The position numbers and the translations under genes were made by a program. Positions 7,473 through 14,598 of a DNA stretch of 15,538 nt are shown piece after piece (within the stretch, counting starts at the first letter, position 1; the number at the start of each line of letters is the position of its first letter). This stretch comes from Acidobacteriota bacterium. GTDB lineage: Bacteria; Acidobacteriota; Thermoanaerobaculia; Multivoradales; JAHEKO01. The DNA lies in NCBI GenBank assembly GCA_024638355.1, contig JAHEKO010000040.1:1-15538 (forward strand), in the 5' to 3' direction. The notes beneath the pieces are model-generated. The model had not been told where the DNA came from. It ran no database searches and saw nothing but the letters and a program-made list of their open reading frames with translations.

Positions 7473-8474
7473 GTGAGACCGGTGGCCTTGGGACTCCTGC
7501 TGATCCTGCTCGTCGGCGCGGCGCCTGCCGCGGGGCGCGAGCGGATCTTCCGGCTCACCGACCCCTTCGGCGACGACCGCGGCGCCGGCTCGCTGCGCTA
7601 TCCGCGGCGCAGCGACATGAATCCGGGTGACCTCGACCTGCTCGAGTTCACCGCCGAGCGCCGGGGCGACTTCACGGTCTTCCAGTTCGTCTTCGCGCGC
7701 AACATCCGCAAGCCGGGGCGCGAGGCGATCGACGGCATCGGCACGATGCAGAGCGACCTCGCGCGCCGCGGCTTCTACACCTTCAACATCGATCTCTACA
7801 TCGACACCGACGGCGAGCCCAACTCGGGCGAGCTGGCCATGCTGCCCGGGCGCAAGGCGGTGGTGAGCGCGAAGCACGCCTGGGAGAAGACGGTGGCGAT
7901 CGCTCCCCGGCCGCACACCCTGCGCGCTTCCATCGAGCGCGCCAAGTTTCGCGAGTGGCGCGAGGAGGAGTCGGAGCGGCGCTCGCTGAGCCGCCCCGAG
8001 ATCAAGCAGCGGCGGCGGCAGATCAGCGAGGAGCTGATTCCGCTGGTCTACTTCCCGACCCGCATCAACGTGATCGGCCGGCGCCTCGACGCCTGGGTGC
8101 CGAACGCGTTCCTCGGCGGCGAGGCGCAGCCGACCTGGGGCTACGTGGTGGTGATCACCGGAGCGCGGCTGGAGCAGCGCTTTCGGGTGCCCTTCTTCGG
8201 CCCGTGGTCGCAGGAGAGCCTCGACGGAATGGTGCTGCCGGTCTTTCCCGGCTCCGACGAGCAGGCGTTCGGCGGCGGGCTGGAGGACGAGCCGCTGCAG
8301 CCTCCGCTGATCGACATCCTGGTGCCGGAGGGCACCACCCAGCGCGAGGTCCTGAGCGGCTTCGACTCGCGCCGGTCGCGGCCGGCGCAGCTCCCCGGCA
8401 TCGTACCCGCGGACATCGCGGCGCCGGCCGAGCGCGCCGACGGCGGTGAGGGCGAGTCGCCCGGATCGCGCTAG
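7473..8474 (+). CDS. Exported protein with Glucodextran_C-like domain
   Basis: About 333 residues from a GTG at 7473. A signal peptide is clear (RPVALGLLLILLVGAAPAAG). The first part of the mature protein, LTDPFGDDRGAGSLRYP followed by MNPGDLDLLEFTAERRGDFTVFQFVF, matches the pattern of the Glucodextran_C/DOMON-like domain. That beta-sandwich occurs at the C-terminus of glucodextranases and amylopullulanases and is thought to bind carbohydrate or cell wall. YIDTDGEPNSGE near residues 105-115 looks like a metal-binding loop. A charged linker (EERRSLSRPEIKQRRRQ) splits the sandwich, and the domain continues to FGPWSQESLDGMVLPVFP. No catalytic module is attached. It is divergent from the GH13 lipoprotein, so it probably assists the handling of alpha-glucans; that link is inferred. 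The stop is next to the stop of the regulator gene. Confidence 0.8.
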   Translation: MRPVALGLLLILLVGAAPAAGRERIFRLTDPFGDDRGAGSLRYPRRSDMNPGDLDLLEFTAERRGDFTVFQFVFARNIRKPGREAIDGIGTMQSDLARRGFYTFNIDLYIDTDGEPNSGELAMLPGRKAVVSAKHAWEKTVAIAPRPHTLRASIERAKFREWREEESERRSLSRPEIKQRRRQISEELIPLVYFPTRINVIGRRLDAWVPNAFLGGEAQPTWGYVVVITGARLEQRFRVPFFGPWSQESLDGMVLPVFPGSDEQAFGGGLEDEPLQPPLIDILVPEGTTQREVLSGFDSRRSRPAQLPGIVPADIAAPAERADGGEGESPGSR

Positions 8475-9110
8475 CTACCCGGCCGCTGGTTCTCTCGAGT
8501 GAACCGCCATGCGGACCAGGGCGGCGAGGGACTCGGCGCCGGTCTTGCGCATCACGTTGGCGCGGTGGATCTCGACGGTCCGCTGACTGACCCCGAGACG
8601 GTTGGCGATCACCTTGTTGGCCTCACCGCGTACGACGAAGTCGAGCACCTCGCGCTCGCGCTGGGTCAGTTCCGCGAAGCGCTCGTGGAGCTTCTCGATC
8701 TCCCGCTGCCGCCTGCGGAGGGCCGCCTCCTGATCGAGCGCCTCCTGCACCCGATCGAGCAGCTCCTGGTCGCGAAAGGGCTTCTCGATGAAGTCGAGGG
8801 CTCCGGCGCGAATCGCCTGGACGGCGAGCGGCACGTCGCCGTGCCCGGTGATGAAGATGATCGGCAGAGTCGATCCGGCGGCGATCAGCCGCTTCTGCAG
8901 CTCGATGCCGCTCATGCCGGGCATGCGCACGTCGAGCACCAGGCAGCCCGGGCGATCGACCTCGTAGGCGTCGAGGAACTCGGTGGCGGAGTCGTACTCC
9001 TCGGGCTCGAGCCCGATCGACCGGACCAGCAACGCGATCGACTCGCGCACCGGCGGGTCGTCGTCGACGATGAACACCTTGGGCTGCGGATTCCCTGGCG
9101 CGGCGCTCAT
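8475..9110 (-). CDS. Two-component response regulator, FixJ/TtrR type
   Basis: A 211-residue transcription factor. The receiver domain occupies residues 10-125: acidic pocket VDDD near 15-18, phosphoacceptor Asp60 in LVLDVRMPGMSG, Thr88 in FITGHGD and Lys110 in DFIEKPF. A coiled linker (EAALRRRQREIEKLHERFAEL) leads to a LuxR-type helix-turn-helix from about 145 to 205 (LTQREREVLDFVVRGEANK, ANRLGVSQRTVEIHRANVM). This arrangement is that of FixJ, TtrR and TodT regulators, which activate promoters after phosphorylation by a cytoplasmic kinase core. The ATG at 9110 is preceded by a weak GAAGAG. The gene is divergent from the histidine kinase at 9201, its probable partner, across 90 bases. Confidence 0.93.
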   Translation of the reverse strand: MSAAPGNPQPKVFIVDDDPPVRESIALLVRSIGLEPEEYDSATEFLDAYEVDRPGCLVLDVRMPGMSGIELQKRLIAAGSTLPIIFITGHGDVPLAVQAIRAGALDFIEKPFRDQELLDRVQEALDQEAALRRRQREIEKLHERFAELTQREREVLDFVVRGEANKVIANRLGVSQRTVEIHRANVMRKTGAESLAALVRMAVHSREPAAG

Positions 9111-9186
9111 GCTCTTCGCGGGTCTATTGCGGGGTCGCGCCCGCGCCTTCGCGGCGGCCGTCTGGACCCGGGTTTTTCCCCTCGGT

Positions 9187-9192
9187 TAGGAT
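9187..9192 (+). promoter_or_regulatory. Putative -10 box (TAGGAT) of the histidine kinase gene
   Basis: TAGGAT ends 8 bases before the ATG at 9201. A TGGACC at 9163-9168 lies 18 bases upstream and matches four of six -35 consensus positions. No Shine-Dalgarno sequence is seen before the ATG. Confidence 0.45.
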
Positions 9193-9200
9193 CGTTGTGC

Positions 9201-11387
9201 ATGACCATGTTGTCCGACGAGAGGCTCGTCAGACGGATGACAATCCGGTCGTTGGCCGCGGTCGGCTTGCTGGCCGGACTCGTCGTCGGAGGCTCGCTGC
9301 TCTTCCAGCAGCAGGCTCAGACCCTCGAGTCGACCGCCCAGGTGATCAACCTCAGCGGTCGCCAAAGAATGTTATCGCAGCGCGCGGTGCTGCTCGCCCA
9401 GGAGCTGATGAGCGCCGAGGAGCCGGCGGCGCGCCGCAGCCTGCGCAGCGAGCTGAGCGACCTCGCGGAGAGCATGGAGCTGACCCATCGCTCTCTGCTC
9501 CAGGGCGACGCCGAGCTCGGACTGCCGCCGAGCGATCCCGCGACGGTGAAGGCGATCTACTTCGAGCCGCCGCACGACCTCAACCGCAACCTCCACGCCT
9601 ATCTCGCCCTGATCCGCGGCATCGCGAAGAGCGATGGCGTCGGGCCGGGGGCCCGCTCGAGCTACGAGGAGCTGCGCGCGAGGGCGCTCGACGATCGACT
9701 GGTGGGGAGCTTCGACGCGGTCGTCGCCGCCTTCGGCGCCGAGCGCGAGACCAGGCTGCGAACGTTCAGGCGGGCTCAACTCGCGGTGCTCGGCCTGATT
9801 CTCGGCCTGCTCTTGTTCACCACGCTCGGTGTCTTTCTTCCACTCGCGCGCCACCTGCGCCGGGACCTCAGGAACCTGCGAGCCAGCCAGGAGCGTTTCC
9901 GCCAGGTGGCCGACAACATCCGCGAGGTGTTCTGGATGTACAACCGAGTCCGGCGGCGGATCACCTACGTCAGCCCGGCCTACGAGCAGGTCTGGGGCCG
10001 TCGTCCCAGCCGGCTCCTCGAAGGCGCGTTCGGCTGGCTCGACGCGGTGCATCCAGTGGATCGCGAGCGGGTCGCGTCGCGCCTGCACGAGGCCGAGGGC
10101 GGCCGCGCCTACGAAGACACCTACCGCATCGTGCGCGGCGACGGCACCATCCGCTGGATTCTCGATCGTGCCTTCGCGGTGCGCGACGAAGAGGGCCGCG
10201 TGGTGCGCATCGCCGGGCTGGCCGAGGACGTGACCGAGAGGCGGCTGGCCAGCGAGCGGCACCGCGAGCAGGCCGAGGAGCTCAGGCTGACGTTCGAGAA
10301 CGCGCCGGTGGGCATCGCGAGCTGCGACGTGACCGGCCGGATTCTCAACGTCAATCAGGCCTTCTGCAAGGCCCTCGGCTACGAGGAGGAGGAGCTCATC
10401 GAGCTGCGCGAGACCGAGCTGACGCACCCGGACAACTTCCCCGAAACGATTCGGACCTACCGGCGGGCGGCTCGCGGCGACCTGCGTGTTTTCACCCTGG
10501 AGAAGCGCTACGTGCGCAAGGACGGTCAGATCGTCGACGGCCTGGTTCGCGGCTCGGTGGTGCGTAGCGCCGACGGCCGGCCCCGCCGGCTCATCCTCCA
10601 GCTCGAGGACCGCACCGAGCGCCTGAAGGCGGAGCGCGAGGCGCGCGAGCATCGCGATCGCCTGGCCCACGTCACTCGCATGGCGACCATGGGCGAGCTG
10701 GCGGCCGGCATCGCCCACGAGGTCAACCAGCCGCTAACCGCGATCACCACCTTCTCCGACGCCTGCCGCCGGATGCTGCTGCGGGGCGACGGCGACCGCA
10801 ATCTGGTGGCCGACATCCTGGTCAAGGTGCGCGAGCAGGCGCACCGGGCCGGCGAGGTGATCCGGCGCCTGCGCTCCATGGTGAAGAGGAGCGGGAGCAG
10901 CGAGGAGCCGACCGACCTCAACGAGCTGGTACGCGAAGCCGCTCATCTGGCGAGGGCCGACGCGCGCCTCCACGGCCTCAAGCTGAAACTGAGCCTGACG
11001 CCCGACCTGCCGCAAGTGCTCGTCGACCGCATTCAGATCCAGCAGGTGCTGCTGAACCTGGTACGCAACGGCATCGAGGCGGTCGAGTCCGACAGCGCGT
11101 TCCCCCACCCGATCGAGATCTCGACCACGGTGGAGGACGGCGCTCCGCGCCTCACGGTCAGCGACCGCGGACCGGGCGTGCCCGAGGAGCGCCTCCCGCG
11201 CCTCTTCGAGCCCTTCTTCTCCACCAAGGAAGGCGGCCTGGGCATCGGACTCTCCATCAGCCACTCGATCGTCACCAATCACGGCGGCGAGCTCACCTAC
11301 GAGCCCCGCCCCGGCGGCGGCAGCAGCTTCCACGTGACCCTTCCGGCAGCGGCGGCGGCGAACGAGCTGCAGCACGGCGCGGCTTGA
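9201..11387 (+). CDS. Membrane histidine kinase with PilJ/NarX-like sensor and two PAS domains
   Basis: A 728-residue sensor kinase. An N-terminal membrane helix lies near residues 15-33. Residues 35-165 form a periplasmic or extracellular helical region with INLSGRQRMLSQR, the signature of the PilJ/NarX-type sensor domain. A second membrane helix is near 191-215. PAS domains follow at about 228-345 (ASQERFRQVADNIREVFWMY) and 360-480 (RLTFENAPVGIASCDVTGRI). The DHp domain has phosphoacceptor His506 in AAGIAHEVNQPLTAI. The ATPase domain has an N box (QQVLLNLVRNGIEAV), G1 (VSDRGPGVP) and F/G2 boxes (LFEPFFSTKEGGLGIGLS). The kinase core is FixL/DctB-like. It probably phosphorylates the divergent FixJ/TtrR-type regulator. 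The ligand is unknown; NarX relatives sense oxyanions, but nothing nearby shows what this one senses. Confidence 0.93.
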   Translation: MTMLSDERLVRRMTIRSLAAVGLLAGLVVGGSLLFQQQAQTLESTAQVINLSGRQRMLSQRAVLLAQELMSAEEPAARRSLRSELSDLAESMELTHRSLLQGDAELGLPPSDPATVKAIYFEPPHDLNRNLHAYLALIRGIAKSDGVGPGARSSYEELRARALDDRLVGSFDAVVAAFGAERETRLRTFRRAQLAVLGLILGLLLFTTLGVFLPLARHLRRDLRNLRASQERFRQVADNIREVFWMYNRVRRRITYVSPAYEQVWGRRPSRLLEGAFGWLDAVHPVDRERVASRLHEAEGGRAYEDTYRIVRGDGTIRWILDRAFAVRDEEGRVVRIAGLAEDVTERRLASERHREQAEELRLTFENAPVGIASCDVTGRILNVNQAFCKALGYEEEELIELRETELTHPDNFPETIRTYRRAARGDLRVFTLEKRYVRKDGQIVDGLVRGSVVRSADGRPRRLILQLEDRTERLKAEREAREHRDRLAHVTRMATMGELAAGIAHEVNQPLTAITTFSDACRRMLLRGDGDRNLVADILVKVREQAHRAGEVIRRLRSMVKRSGSSEEPTDLNELVREAAHLARADARLHGLKLKLSLTPDLPQVLVDRIQIQQVLLNLVRNGIEAVESDSAFPHPIEISTTVEDGAPRLTVSDRGPGVPEERLPRLFEPFFSTKEGGLGIGLSISHSIVTNHGGELTYEPRPGGGSSFHVTLPAAAAANELQHGAA

Positions 11388-11441
11388 GGGGATCAGAGGC
11401 CGGGGCGGCAGGCGGTGGGTAATATTTTCAGCAGTCCAATC

Positions 11442-11447
11442 TAGATT
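11442..11447 (+). promoter_or_regulatory. Possible -10 box before the AIG2/GGCT-like gene
   Basis: The A+T-rich stretch 11418-11456 contrasts with the GC-rich end of the kinase gene. It holds TAATAT at 11420-11425 and TAGATT at 11442-11447. AGAGG (11448-11452) lies 10 bases before the ATG and may act as a ribosome binding site. Which box is used cannot be decided, and no strong -35 was found. Confidence 0.3.
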
Positions 11448-11462
11448 AGAGGTTTTGACCAC

Positions 11463-11888
11463 ATGTCCAGCCGCATCTTCTTCTATGGTCTGTACATGGA
11501 TTCAAGACTGCTCGAAGGTATGGGCTTCAGGCCCAAGAGCGTGGGTGCAGCCAGACTCATCAATCACTCACTCGAAATCGGGGAAAGGGCAACATTGGTT
11601 CCTGATTCAGGTCGAGTCGCCTATGGCTATTTGTTGGATTTAGAAGACGATGAGGTGTCAGAGCTCTATTCACGGCCAGAAGTACTCGACTACCGGGCCG
11701 AATCAGTGGAGGCCACTCTCTTGAGTGATGGTTCCAAGCATCGAGCGCTGTGCTACGTCCTGCCAGAGAGCAAGCTCGGAGGAAAGCGGAACACCGGGTA
11801 TGCGGAAAAGCTCAAGATGCTCGTGCTGAGATTGGGCTTGCCTTCGGAATACGCGAATGAGATTGAAAGGAATAAGAGCGACACCTGA
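11463..11888 (+). CDS. AIG2/gamma-glutamylcyclotransferase-like protein
   Basis: A 141-residue soluble protein of the AIG2/GGCT fold. Family features seen are the N-terminal FFYGLYMDSRLL, where a YG-x-x-M loop binds the substrate; IGERATLVPDSGRVAYGYLLDL; ELYSRPEVLDYRAESVEA; and ALCYVLPES. The match is to short stand-alone family members that begin FFYGL. Classical GGCT enzymes convert gamma-glutamyl-amino acids to 5-oxoproline; whether this protein does so is unknown, since the catalytic Glu cannot be assigned with certainty from one sequence. Base composition is clearly less GC-rich than the kinase gene, and third positions are mixed, which suggests transfer. It is the leftmost gene of the accessory island and stands alone on the plus strand. 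Confidence 0.75.
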   Translation: MSSRIFFYGLYMDSRLLEGMGFRPKSVGAARLINHSLEIGERATLVPDSGRVAYGYLLDLEDDEVSELYSRPEVLDYRAESVEATLLSDGSKHRALCYVLPESKLGGKRNTGYAEKLKMLVLRLGLPSEYANEIERNKSDT

Positions 11889-11911
11889 CGAGCACGTGTA
11901 GGCGACCGTGA

Positions 11912-12106
11912 AATGAGGGCGCGAGCGACGATCCCGGCGAGCCCTGGCGTGGGCTGTCGCGGAAGCGATCGCTGGCAGTCCGCGAGTTCGCGCTGGGTAT
12001 CGAAGCTCTGGAACGGTTCGTCCGCCGTGAGCCGCTACGCCGCGTCCATGAGTGCGTGTTTGGTGTGCTGGCGCTGGAGAGCGAGCCGGTCGATCCGCGA
12101 CTTTAG
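11912..12106 (+). pseudogene. Possible 3' remnant of an unidentified gene
   Basis: Between the AIG2/GGCT-like gene and the TPR/HEAT-like gene one plus-strand frame is open from a stop at 11909 to a TAG at 12104. Its last 45 codons read like a real amphipathic helical C-terminus (REFALGIEALERFVRR, then RRVHECVFGVLAL and a final EPVDPRL). There is no ATG at its head, no ribosome binding site, and the first codons look random. I read it as a decayed or truncated gene end; I do not recognise the family. Chance openness in GC-rich DNA is the alternative. Confidence 0.25.
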
Positions 12107-12113
12107 GGTCCGA

Positions 12114-13373
12114 CTACAGCTTCGCCTCAAGCTTCTTGATTGCCTTGGCGGTCTCACGCTTCATCAGCGGAGTGCGATCGGTGAGATCAACAGCGTGGAG
12201 TCTTTCCAGCGCCTGGGGTCCGCCGCAGTATCGCAGAGCACCGGCCGCGAAGGCGTCAACGTCCTCATCTTCCAGGAGCTGCAGCAGAAGGTCCTCGGTC
12301 TCAGGGAGTTTGATGCGGTGAAGCCTGGCGACGATCCACTGCCTTCCTGTGCCAAACCTCTTATCGGCGGCAATTCGGAGGAGGTCTTCCCACAGGTTCT
12401 TCGTGAAGCGTCTTCTGGAGATGGAGTCCCCGATCGCCCATCGAACCGAATCGCTCTCGACTTCGCGGAACTTCTTGATGAGCAGCTCGGTTACGGTTCT
12501 GAACCGGGAATCAGTTAGCGCCCTTGCGATGCCCTCCACGAAGGCCTCGTCCTTTGCCTTCTCCAGGTGCCGACCCAGGATGTCCTCCGCTTCGAGCGGG
12601 AAAGGCTTGTTGACCCAATCCCATATCGAATCGAGCTGGTAGCCCGCCTCCCGAAGCTCGAGGACGAGCGCCCGCTCTTCGGGTTTCGAGGGCAGCTTCG
12701 CGTCTTCTATGGCTGCTAGAAGCCCTTGATCCGGAGGGTAAGTAGCGATGTCGGCGACTCGCTCAAGGAGGGGGTCATCTTCTTTGACGAGTCCCATCGC
12801 CGGGTGGCGTGCAAGCCCGGAGTGGTTCTCCCCAGCGACCTCCAATGCGGCCTGAGCCCAAGCGCTGGCCTTTGAGGTCTCGCCTTGCTGAAAGAGCAGG
12901 ATCGCGCGGTATGCGGCGAGCTGGAACCGATCGATCGGGAACAGCTGTACCTGCTTCTCGAAGTACCCGATACCGTCGAGCGCCTCGAAGTAGAGATCTT
13001 CTCTTTTTGAATCGACTGCCAACCGGGCGAACCGCAACGGCGCACGCGTTTGGATGTTTGGGAAGGCCTTCTCCGAGACCAACGAGCTTCGCCAGGCAGA
13101 GAGGGCCTCAGCGGGCCTCCCGACCTTCTCGAGGGCTTCTGCTCGCTCCTGGTGCGCCCAGGCAAGCTGGCTAGGCTCGGCCTCATGGCCAACTAGGTGG
13201 TCCAGGAGGCGAAGGGCCTCTGCGTGAAGACCCGACTGATAGAGGTGTACAGCTTGGATGCGAAGGTACTGGGCGCGGTGGTAGCGGTCTCTCGATCGGT
13301 CCAGCCTTGCGAAGAACTCCTCCTCGTCTAGCTCGGTCCAAGTGGAGCGCCGGTACCAATCGTCCTTGGCCAT
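12114..13373 (-). CDS. TPR/HEAT-like helical repeat protein of unknown function
   Basis: A 419-residue soluble protein made of helical repeats. The N-terminus MAKDDWYRRSTWTELDEEEFFARLDRSRD introduces TPR-like helices (RAQYLRIQAVHLYQSGLHAEALRLLDHLV; WAHQERAEALEKVGRPAEALSAW), up to about residue 190. From about 250 on, the pattern changes to HEAT-like pairs (FVEGIARALTDSRFRTVTELLIKKF; TEDLLLQLLEDEDVDAFAAGALRYCGG). Such proteins act as scaffolds; no enzyme motif, signal peptide or membrane helix is visible. N-termini of this D-D/E-W-[YF]-R type head a family of bacterial TPR proteins without known role. It starts 20 bases after mobC, where a relaxase gene would be expected, and has its own TAAAGT box 8 bases before the ATG. 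GC is lower than in the chromosomal genes around it. Confidence 0.8.
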   Translation of the reverse strand: MAKDDWYRRSTWTELDEEEFFARLDRSRDRYHRAQYLRIQAVHLYQSGLHAEALRLLDHLVGHEAEPSQLAWAHQERAEALEKVGRPAEALSAWRSSLVSEKAFPNIQTRAPLRFARLAVDSKREDLYFEALDGIGYFEKQVQLFPIDRFQLAAYRAILLFQQGETSKASAWAQAALEVAGENHSGLARHPAMGLVKEDDPLLERVADIATYPPDQGLLAAIEDAKLPSKPEERALVLELREAGYQLDSIWDWVNKPFPLEAEDILGRHLEKAKDEAFVEGIARALTDSRFRTVTELLIKKFREVESDSVRWAIGDSISRRRFTKNLWEDLLRIAADKRFGTGRQWIVARLHRIKLPETEDLLLQLLEDEDVDAFAAGALRYCGGPQALERLHAVDLTDRTPLMKRETAKAIKKLEAKL

Positions 13374-13381
13374 TTGAGCTG

Positions 13382-13387
13382 ACTTTA
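13382..13387 (-). promoter_or_regulatory. Putative -10 box (TAAAGT) of the TPR/HEAT-like gene
   Basis: On the minus strand TAAAGT lies in the 19-base gap after mobC and ends 8 bases before the ATG at 13373. The six bases at -35 distance do not match the consensus. It allows expression independent of the repA-mobC genes. Confidence 0.35.
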
Positions 13388-13392
13388 CGAGA

Positions 13393-13716
13393 TCACATCA
13401 GCTTTCGGACAGCGTTCAGTAGGTTATTCAACACTTCTTGAAACCGCCGCGCATCACCAAGTCGCCCGGAGCTATTCGCCATCTTCGTGAGCTGGTTTAG
13501 GTTGTTGCCGATCTTGCCGAGCTGGTAGACGGCCTCCTGCTCGATGCGGCGGGGGCGTGCTCGAGGAATGCTGCCAAGAGCGACGATCCGCATGTAGGTG
13601 GAGAGGCACTTGCCGCAGTCGTGCGCGCGCTGGGCGACGCGCGAAGCTCGTCCGGTGACATAGCGAGGGGTAACCGCTATGTGTGGAAAACGGGCGATTT
13701 TCACAGGTGTACTCAT
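13393..13716 (-). CDS. mobC: MobC-like plasmid mobilization (relaxosome) protein
   Basis: A 107-residue protein. The C-terminal half carries the MobC hallmark EAVYQLGKIGNNLNQLTKMAN, followed by a helix (ARRFQEVLNNLLNAVRKLM). The middle (KCLSTYMRIVALGSIP) fits the helix of a ribbon-helix-helix DNA-binding domain. In mobilizable plasmids MobC binds at oriT and helps the MobA relaxase to nick. The ATG overlaps the last codons of the repA frame (ATGA), so it was probably translated by coupling to repA. The N-terminal 25 residues match the family poorly, so they may be altered. No relaxase follows, so the protein has probably lost its partner unless one is encoded elsewhere. Confidence 0.75.
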   Translation of the reverse strand: MSTPVKIARFPHIAVTPRYVTGRASRVAQRAHDCGKCLSTYMRIVALGSIPRARPRRIEQEAVYQLGKIGNNLNQLTKMANSSGRLGDARRFQEVLNNLLNAVRKLM

Positions 13717-14598
13717 GCCTCGCGCCGCCCCTTGACGTGACTGGGTGATGGCTTAAGGAGCAGACCGCCGCGCACCTGCTCGACTCGCGCCGAGGGATAG
13801 AGCACGAGGACCTGGCGCATCGCGGTGAGAAACTTCCGCTTGAAGTCCTTCCGGTCGCCGTAGTCCGCCCCGAACTGCGCCGCCAGCGCTGGCCAGGGCA
13901 CCCGTTTGGCCTGGCGAGGTAGCTGTTGCGGTAGGTCATCCAGCAGTAGAGATCGAGCGCCATCGGGCCTCTGAGGGCCTTCAGCATGCGGAGATCGACC
14001 GGCACCGGCTTCTTGCAGACGGCTTCGAAGAAACCCGGGCTCAGGTGGACCTCGGAACGCCAGGAGACGGTTTGCTCAGGGTGCGTTGGATTCCACCAGA
14101 GGTGCGTTTCCTTGGCGACCCGGAAGCCGGCGTCGTGCCATTCGCCTTTCTCGCGCTTGTCCCAAGTGAACGCGATCGTCGCGGAGAAGAGCCGCTGCAT
14201 CTGTTCGCGGAGCCGGCCGATCGGTCCGTGGCGACCGCCGCGTGGCAGCAGCCCCAAGTCAGCCATGAACGCGGTCAGCGACGGTCCGAGCTTCAGGATT
14301 GGCTGGTTTGTTCGCACGGCCTCGGTCGTGACCCAGGCCATCAAGAGCCGCGGATAGCGACCGTACGGAAGCCCCAGCAACGGGTGTGCCGAGATCGAGA
14401 CCTGCAGCGAGCCATTGGTGCGCACGAACGAGAGCGAGTCGCGCCGGCTGTGCGGCAGTCCGGTCTGGACGAGCAATCGCGCCATGAAGCCCAGAGCGCC
14501 CGCTTTACGGGCCTCTTCGGCCTCGATGAGGAGTGACTCCTGGAGAAGTCGGGCTTCGACGCTCTGGCGGGAAATGACGGCCTCCGAGACTCAGCCAA
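13713..14598 (-). pseudogene. repA: Plasmid replication initiator RepA, broken by two frameshifts
   Basis: Three minus-strand frames joined end to end give a RepA of the 'plasmid encoded RepA' family (PF04796 type). The N-terminal part is EEARKAGALGFMARLLVQTGLPH. The core follows: GLPYGRYPRLLMAWVTTEAVRTNQ, FMADLGLLPRGGRHGPIGRLREQMQRLFSATI, and MALDLYCWMTYRNSYL. The C-terminal part is VPWPALAAQFGADYGDRKDFKRKFL, LVLYPSARVEQVRGGLLLKPSPSH. The first shift is near 14586-14590, between the ATG at 14598 and the EAVISRQ frame. The second is near 13912-13918, after NSYL, where restoring one C would give YLRQAKRVPW. Between the shifts the longest ATG-started piece begins at 14485. Each shift is a single base, so a sequencing or assembly error is possible, but two in one gene favour decay. 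RepA would bind origin iterons and start plasmid replication. Confidence 0.8.

Noticed and set aside
5801..7630. A 609-codon plus-strand open frame opposite the GH13 gene
   Set aside because: It is the antisense of a GC-rich gene. The minus strand carries all four GH13 motifs and a lipobox; the plus-strand product has no recognisable motif.
8499..9200. A plus-strand extension of the kinase reading frame to 8499
   Set aside because: It runs antisense to the response regulator, which has an intact receiver and HTH. The ATG at 9201 sits before the first membrane helix and after a -10-like box.
13880..13930. Programmed ribosomal frameshift in repA
   Set aside because: I saw no slippery X-XXY-YYZ heptamer with a following structure at the change of frame. 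A second shift near the N-terminus makes decay or sequence error more likely.
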